From: Ligula intestinalis
Lineage: Eukaryota > Platyhelminthes > Cestoda > Diphyllobothriidea > Diphyllobothriidae
DNA: 64,000 nucleotides
Reading direction: 5' to 3'
Assembly (NCBI GenBank): GCA_036362985.1
Contig: JAYGXS010000005.1
Location: 55,040,996-55,104,995, forward strand
Under the pieces are notes generated by a model. It was not told the origin of the DNA, ran no database searches, and saw nothing but the letters and a program-made list of their open reading frames with translations. A program made the position numbers and the translations under genes. Every line of letters starts with the position of its first letter. The stretch's first letter is position 1. Shown piece by piece: positions 13,801-22,800 of this stretch.

Positions 13801-16800
13801 TGCGTCTTCACCTCGTGCACTCATGACCTCATTGTAGTTCAAGTAAACAAATGGGGATAAACATCGGTTCATAATGGGCGAAGTAGGCCGACCGACGTAT
13901 TTATCAGAAAATGTACATTCGAATGGAAGCAAGAAAAATGGCGGCTCGATTTAAAAAGCCTTCCGGAGGTTGCTTCCTTAATTATGAGGTTGGCCCCACA
14001 TAGTCCGTGTGACAGTTCTTCGGTTCCCACTACAGAAGGGCTGCTGCGGAGAACTAATTTTACCCTACATTTGTCCCCAGACGCATTAACCGGAACTTGG
14101 TGAAATAAATTTACAAGTATATAAAGCTGGACGTTCACAAGTATTTGCTTTTACTGCTCCAAAGAAATTGTGAGAAGGTGCATCTTTAATATACCAAAAT
14201 GTGTTCTTTTTGGTATCAATCATGCAAGTGGAGGAAGTAGCAGGTTGATGGGCGCAAAATAAGCCGCATATTCGATCCCAGTGCATGTAATACATTAGTC
14301 GCCGGTTATTAAGCCCACCTCGGGCCCAGACCAAACTGGGCTTAATAAGCGGCGGGCGCACTAACCGGAGAAACCTAGTTCTTGATTAGCAATCGCAGGA
14401 TAGGCCCTATACATTACATACGTATTGTATTATGTGTAGAGCTTGATTATGTACAAGAAAAGAATGCTGTTTGTCTGTATTTTACGTAATAACAAAGACA
14501 AAAAAAGATTTGTGACACGTTTAATAAGCGGTCTATCATCAGTTGTTCTGGAGGAAACTTCACTTGCAAGTGCTCTTTGATGTCCTTCTCCAGGCACCAG
14601 AAATCGTCGAATTTTGTGAAATCTGATGCCTGTAGACCGCAGAGAGATGAGAATCTCACCCTATCCTGTTGGAAAACTGGGCTTTGTAGCCGGCGACTGG
14701 GCTAAGTAGCCGGCGGATTTTGCTGTGTAAAGTTCCGTCGCAAGCTGATTTGGGTTTAATACGTGGCTGGGCCTATTAAGCGTGGGCTTAATAACCGGCA
14801 ACTACTGTAGTATGCGTTTTTTAAGAGGAATTTGTTGCCAGCTACATTTAGAGTCCAATGAGGCTTACTTTTCGCATATTTGTCTACGTACTTCGTAGCA
14901 GTAGGCGTGCTTGGTTTTTAATTATTTAGCATCGGCTATTTCCCAGGTTTGACGCAGTTCTTTTCGTTTATTTCATTTTGTTTCGCTTTTTGTCGACAGA
15001 TGGTTGCCTTTCGGCTTGTAAACTATTGTGAGTTTAAAAATCGGGGAAAAAAGCCAACATAGACATAGAGTTGGTATAGAGTTTCCATAGAGCCGACGAT
15101 TTAATCCACTTAGGCCTTATTGGGTTTTTGTTTTCCACTGGATGTATTTCTCATTTCGTTAATCGCGCACAACTTTTTGGTTATTTAAATAACTGGCAGG
15201 ACTCCCTTGATAGGTCTCTGGCTTTGCCTTTGACTTATTATAATAAACTACTTTTACATCTTCAGTAGCTCGGTTTTCCTTTTTTCAATAAATTTCGCCA
15301 GTGTAAGGTCGAATTTCCATCAATAGGCATCAGTTGCCTGGGCACTAGGAATTTACGTTGATAGAATTAACTGTATATTTAGCTCATTAAAATAGCTATA
15401 AGTGGCATTAATTTGACATTATTTGATCATTTCGATACAATAAAATGTTCATATACACTCGTTGACCAAGAATTAAATGTTTGACTAAAAATTTAAAGTA
15501 TTTCTATTTATTTATGTTTTCAGCTGCGCCGTCGTGCCGCAAGCATTGTGCATTGTCCATGCAAGTCCACTCACTGTCCATTATCACCAGCTAAGCAGGA
15601 ACTTCTTGTAAGTCAACGTTTTATGAACCCCATAAGTGTCAGACTTTATAATCTTTGAATGCGTATTTTCTGGACTGTACTAATCACCAATGGACCTTCT
15701 TAAAACTGTTATGAAGTACAATTCTTACATTACTAGAAATACAATACTCTTCGCACGAAACATGCCTTTGCTCCGTTCAGTTACTATAGCCTGTTGGTAT
15801 TCTTACGATGCCCTTCCTCTTTGCACATGAGAGTCCCATTCGGGAACTTACCAGTCGTGTAGGCTAATTAGGCGTAAGGATAATTAGTTTTGTTCAGAGC
15901 ATAAAAGCTCATTTCTCACGGCAATTTTTAAATGAGAGATTGCGTTTTTGGGGAGTTAAAACCGCTGCGAACACGAGTTATTTTGGTTTGATTCCTTTAG
16001 CGTTTTGTCATTTTGGAGTAGCACCAGCATTTTTAACCTCGTTAACGCTTTGTAAAATTATTGAGTTGCAGGTTCGCCAAATGCAGATTTCCAAGTATTT
16101 TCATTGTGTTACGTAGGTACACACGGAACACAGGATATTTTGTAAGCAAGATTTAGAAAAATGCGGATATTTATGTAAACCATCGTTGAGGCAAACGTAG
16201 CAAAGGTTTCTAGGTGAACTTATTGAAACAGGCATCTTTCTTTATCTCTAATGACTGCTTTTAACAAGAAGTAGGTTGTCCTACTGCTGGAATGATTTGT
16301 TCATAGGTGTGCTGCCATTACCGTACTGCACATTCTTCGCAGGATTTTAATAGGTTTCCCAGTTACCGTTTTAACTTTCAACTTTGGAATCGTGTGTGCA
16401 AGACTTACATAGCAGGGCAGAAGTTGTATAAGCCAGTCTTGAAATAGTTCAGAACGGCATAGGAACTGGTTCGCTTTTTCGGACCTCCAATTTCGGAACC
16501 TCACAGGCGGTTACACAGTCACAGGACTAGATGCTCGATGGACATAACGGACAAAGCGTAGACTGGGGTATCCATAAGCAAATGTACTTGAACGTATATT
16601 GAAAAAATCGCGTGCGAGATTTTCTGTGAGCTTCGACGCGTCCCGTAACGCAGGTCAGCTGGTTAGGCCTATTTGGCACGCTTAAAACCTAACCGCCTTT
16701 CTGCTACCTACCTTTTCATTTATTCATTCAAATGCTCATTTTATTCAGGCCGGCAACGCTGTAGTTCAACGAGGCTTTCAGAAGCTTGCCGCCTGCTTCC

Positions 16801-19800
16801 GTGGCAAACTGACGCGTGACATGTTCCTTACGGAGAAAGTATCCACTCTTATTAGGACAATTAAGGTGAGTCAATCCTACATTTTCTATCATCCGGCTTG
16901 AGTGCATAGGTCAGATCAGGTTCATTGGGGGGAAATCTAAATAAACGCCCTTGAACTCCCAATTGGTACACAGCAGGTAAAAATGCACCGGTGCACAGTG
17001 CTGACTTGCACTGACGAACTGTCACGTGCTCTGTCTGAGTAAACTCTCTCTCTCGCTAGACGACTGGTCTTTCTGTTTCGCTCTTACGGGCCCCTGAGGA
17101 ACAGGTTCGTGCTGATTAGAAGTACTAGACGCGGGTCGTAACAATAACCTAAAACGAAAGCTTAACCACTGGCTGAACTAGTTGTTTTGACCTTGATGCA
17201 CACCACATCGGTGAAGAGCCTCAGTATCAGGATATTGAGAGATATGTAGGAAAAATTCCTTTGAATGCCCTATTTGTACATATGTGAAGTGGTAGCAGAA
17301 AATTTGTTTCTCAGACTGTTGGTGAGGCCAGTTGTCCTGTGTCGTAGGATGAAAATAGGAGCAGACAGTGAAAAAACTCCTCAGGGATTTTCAGGAGAAA
17401 ACTGTCGCTCTTGTGGGGGTAATGCGTGGGATTTAGGAGAAACCAACTTAATAATTAAGTCAGCCTAGTAGTCATTCTGGTGGATTCTAGATGATTGCTA
17501 AGGAAATCCTGCTTGGGCAGTCAACTTGCTCCCATATTGGTGGATTCCATATGAGCGAAAAGTTGAGCGGGTAATATCGATCCAAGTGTGATTAAACTCA
17601 TGGCGTGAAGCGGGCGTTTGTAGCTTAGCGGTAGAGCATTAGGCTCCGGTAAAGGCTTTCTCTGATGCGCGGGTTCAAATCCCGCCAAACGCCTAGAGTT
17701 TTGCACACTTGGGTCAACTCAAATTAAGCAAATCTGCCAAACCAACTTAATAAGAAAAATGGTAGTTTACATAATTGCAGTCGAAATGCGAGACACCGGT
17801 TTGGTCAGCGTTTAGTATCAGTTTTTTTGAGGGAAAACTAGGCAAACGCCTTTGAGGTCCCTATGGGTATCAAAATGGCTAAAATGCATGGATGCAAGAG
17901 AAAAATAGACAAAAAAACGTAAATTACATGCTCGCAAGCGAAGAGCGAAAGGCGGTTGGTGTTTAAATAGTAATAAAATAGGACTATTCACTTGGAACAA
18001 GTAGTATAATAGGTATGGGTAGTGCTCTACCTTGTGGCCCAGTTTGCCACTGGTGCATAGTGTTTGGTGCATGTGTAGTCTGCTCTTAAATGTATTCATA
18101 AATGTGCTTTCGTAGGGCAGCGTTCGTAGACCTTTGACCATTTTTGTCGCTCGCCTTTGGACCTTCTCTAAGTAATCCCTTCGAAATAGTAAATATGGAA
18201 ATCATTTATAGGCAACACCCGTTTGTCAGCCGCAACATCGGGTCATTGTGAGTCTTCTCTTGAGTGTTGTCCATATTCGTTTGCCACGGAGAACATCCGC
18301 TTGTCTAGCACATTTCCAGCCTGTTTGACAGCCTCGAAAACGCCTTTGGCAGACAGTAGTCGCGTGTAAGTCGAAAAGCTGCTATTCACCCTGATATCCC
18401 TTCACTTTTTTTGCAATACAAGTATTCTAAAGATCTGCTTCAAGCGATGCACTTTTTAAAATTAAGGACACTGCGAAAATTGCCCTATCCCTGTATCTGG
18501 AAAGCGCACCCGACACTGCTGCCGGGGATCCCCAGGAGCAACCACGGACACTTCCGCCTGCAGAAGCTGAACTCGAGGCCCGTCTCAATGTGCAGCTTCG
18601 TGCGGGATTGCGCCAATTAAATGAGATCTTCATACAGTGGCCGGTAGGACGTCGATTAACCTTGCTGAGAAATTCTCCCGCCTGGCGTAAGAACGAGAAC
18701 ACAAAGATCCAACGGACAAAATCATCCGTTTTACTACCCGTTTCTCGCCTCGTAGCCGTGGCCAGGAGGCAATTTTCGGAGTCCGTCTTGCCCCGTGCTT
18801 TCCGCAGAAGAGGCCGGCCCACTTCTATCGCCAGCCCCAAAATTGCTTCGTGAGTCCTCCTGCTGGCCCAGATATTTACTTGTCTGCGCTTGCCTTATGA
18901 GAAATGTCAAAGATATTTTAAAAATTTCCTTCTTGTTATCTAATGCTACACATGCCTCACCCGCATAATTATTATATACGCGTATCGTACTACTCGCACT
19001 AAGCGAGTAGCCATATTTTATTACTATTTAAACTCCACCGGCTTTTTGCTCTTCGCTTGCAAGCATATAATTGAAGTATGTTTCTTCCATTTTTCTCTTC
19101 TATCCATGCATTTTTAGCCACCTATCAAAAGGGAGCTCGAAGGCATTTGTCTATCATTCCCTCAGTAACCTGCTACTGATACTGAACATATGACGCAAAG
19201 GGGTGGGAGGATAGTGAGATTTAGCCGTTATTTTGACCGAAATTCCGAATAGCGAACGCTGTAAAGATGGGCTGCCTAACGTTTGGTCTTTGCTCTGTTA
19301 ACTCCTGCATGCTCGTGAAGGTGCTGACAAAGGCACTGCTATTCGGGCAACGGGGTTTGTTCGTCGTCAGAAGCCGTTGGATTTACTCAACGTTATGGAG
19401 GATGCAGTAGGACCAAAAAGATTAATGCGGAACTTAGTCGCTCTGAGCTGCTTGTTTTTCTTGTTAATAATTTCACTAAAATTGCCCCCCCTAGACGGGC
19501 CGCGTGGTAAATGCGCTGGATCAACACGTGGTTCAGATCAGGGCACGTAAGTCATCGTGTTGCTCTGGTGCGCACAGTGGACATAGTCCGAATTGACGGC
19601 CCAACTGTCGATGCCCCTGAGTCTAACTACTTAGGACTTGTTATTATGAGTGAAGGTTTTATTTATCTGTTGATGGGTTTATGATTAAATATTATCTCTT
19701 ACTCTGCATTATCTAATTATATGCTTGGTTTTTGTCAAAGCGACTTAAATTACGCCCTTATTTCCGTTTGCTCTGCAGAGTCGTAGGGATGGTCAACACT

Positions 19801-22800
19801 TTTGATGTAGTAGGCAATATCAGACTCATCAACAGAATTTGTAAACGTGATTTGGCTATGCATCACGGGTAGCAGTTTATTGCATGTTTATTTAGCATAA
19901 CTATCTACTTACTTCGTGGCAGTAGGCACGCTTTATTACACTCATTTAGCAATGGCTGTTTCCCGAGTATGACGCTGTCATACTTGAAGGTACTATTACT
20001 TGATAAAGCGCAACATACCTCATTTTGAAGAACGACTGTTACTGTACTGCTGTACCTGCCTTTGCGTAACATGGATTTTCTTGCAAATATCCTTAAATTT
20101 CACGGGTTAGGGCAGGTACTATAAGTGGTCAATTTTTTACCGTGCGATTATTTCAGACGGCCGGGAATGAATTCTTTTGACCTTGCTTATAATAATTTGC
20201 GTTTATGCGGTATGAAAATCAATACTAAAATTCCATCTAATTAACCATTGCAATAAAAGATATATTTCATGAGATGCGTGACCTATTATATTTTTTTGTC
20301 GTTTGATACTTTTTATCCTTTCTAGGGGCTTTAACCCTATTATTCTCACGTCGTTTCCACAGTTGGCTACACTTATTCGCAACAGTTTAATTTATCCGTC
20401 TTTTTCCCTTGCCATTATTTTTGCTACTTATTCATTTGTCACCGCCATAAAACGCCTTAATTTCAAGATTACCCTTACTCGTAGCGGTGACTCGACCGTC
20501 GCAGGTAGAGCAACTAATGTGGCTAGCCCACGACGCACAATCTCCCTACCGCCGCCGCCACCCACAGGGCTGCATCCGCGCCTGCTCGGCCAAAGACCCC
20601 CGCACGCCCTCCCCGTGTATTCGGGGGGAGACGCCCAGCACCTGTTCAACCCCACTGCCGCCCTACAGAGACACCCATTTGCCAGTGCCCGAACCACCGC
20701 AACTCCTCGATATCAGTCCCGTCCACGATGGCAGCCCTCCGTCTTCGACGAGACACCAGCCCCACCGCGGCCCATCGAACTCCTCAGCCCACCAACCTAC
20801 GCCGACATTGCGGCGCCGCCAGTCATTCGACGCCGCAAGGTCATTCGGGTCTCCGCTCGCGACCGGCCCCGTGCTCTGTTGGGAGCCGGCAGCGGAGGAG
20901 GAAAACGCGGAAACAGTCCAGGCAAACAACAACGTGGACTCAGCGCCGGCAACCGGCTCAACACCGCTTCAAGCACCATCGTGCGGGGTGGCGCCTCCGG
21001 TAACCGCGGCCTCGGTAACGGAAAGTCTGTCCGCCCGGTCACAACGCCTCGGTTTCCACAAGCTGGCCCAGCGACTGCGAGCACAGCGGAACGAGGTGTT
21101 CTCACGGAACCAGTACGCGAGTTTTCCGCACTTCCTAGGGACACCACACCGGGACCAGGAGCCATCATCAGGCACCGTTTTCCTCACTTCGTTATCACGC
21201 CTCAAGCACGAAGCCGCAGCAAGTCCGCCTCCCCAGTTTCCCGCCCGTCGACTGTGCGGCAACGTCTCCGACTCGTTCCTCAAGAGGGCAGTCAGTCGGG
21301 AGTTGGAAGTAATCAGTCCAACGCCGTTATCCTTTCAAGCATGGATCGTTTCCCGGAATTCTCCAGTGTCTCTGATAAGCCAAGTACGTATTTTCGCTGT
21401 CTAGTCTTTATAATTTTCCTCTTTAGGCACACTGTGTAATACTATGCATACTGATCATGCATACTTATTTGACACGCGTATTATACTACTCGTGCTAAGC
21501 GAGTAGTCATGTGTTATTACTATTGAAACTCCACCGGCTTTTCGCTCTTCCGTTGCAAGCGGATGATTGAAGTATTTTTGTTCCATTTTCTTTTCTATCC
21601 ATGTATTTTTGGCCACCTTTTTACCAATAGGGAACTCGAAGGCATTCGCTTATCTTCCCCTTAGTAAAATACTACTGATACTAAGCATATTACGCACAGA
21701 TGTGGGATGATAGTCAGATCTGGCGGTTATTTTGACCGAAATTCCGAATAGCGAACGCTAGATGGCTGGTACATCAGCCAAGATAGCTGTAAAGATGTGC
21801 TGTCTAACGTGCGGCATTTGCCTTATCTACTCCTGCATGCTGTTTATTGGATATTTCTGTGAACTCATAAGCAAAATTTGGTCACGGGGTGAAGTGCTCA
21901 GAAGTTAGGGAACGGTACGTTTTGAACAATAATCGGTGAGATTATGTCGTTGGGCCGTATATTTTCATATCTATAATAACCAACTACTTACAAATGTTCA
22001 GTAGGTTGAATTACCTAAACTCTTCCTGTTTTCTACAAGCCACCCATCGATCCAGCTGGGATTTGCTGATGGCATTGAACTGCAGAGCGGTTCTTCGAAG
22101 GCAACCGCATTCCATAATTGCTATAATCGGCAAACTAAGAAAAGTTGGCCCTTTGAACTAACCACGGGAATTCTCGCTTACTTATAATTGTTAAGTAGGG
22201 TGATTTACATAATCTCGCCACTTTTGTTCTTTAGACTTTTTCCTAATTGATGTAGGTGATACCACTGGAAAATGTCTCTCAGTTACCTCGCCCTAGGCTT
22301 GGGCACACTCCCCCTCTATATACGCTTTTCGCCGTTGGTCGGGTGGGGGGTTAGCGATGATAACAAAGCTCATTCAGTGTCTTCTCCCAAGGTTTGAGTA
22401 TGCGACCCAACTCGCCCTCGTAACTTTTTTATTTAACAAAATATTGGGATCTATTTTGTTCCCTGACATGCCCCAGCCGTCCTCTCCCCGAAAATCAGGT
22501 GTACGTTAGGCCGCGGGGTGCGCTTCACACTTTCCCTTAAACGACCCCACGACATAATCCTACCCAATAATCAGTTGGTCATTATGCCTAAGGAAATATT
22601 TTGACAGTCGAAGTAGATTATGACACTCATCGTAGATGACGCTTCACAGACCGAGTAGAAAGGACGCATTGTGGTTAGACAACACGAATTTGACATCAAC
22701 TGGGCTGAATTCCTTGTAGGATGGATGACGGATGTTTTGCTTTACCTTTAAGCCAATGACCATTGATTGCAGGCGGTCAATAATATATGACAATTGTTGA

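Noticed and set aside
18427..18840. 137-codon antisense frame over exon 7
   Set aside because: Shadow of exon 7; the plus strand has splice sites and family similarity.
20303..21439. A 378-codon open frame, longer than the exon-8 frame chosen
   Set aside because: Its first part is AT-rich intron-like sequence. The rest is Gly/Pro/Arg-rich in a GC-rich zone, and it ends in phase 1 at the only good donor, which no later exon fits. It is most likely a shadow of exon 8.
22052..22189. Candidate extra exon (LGFADGIELQSGSS..., phase 0)
   Set aside because: It has an acceptor-like CAG and fits the phase, but no convincing donor before its stop, and exons 8 and 9 already join in phase without it. 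It could be an alternative last exon.
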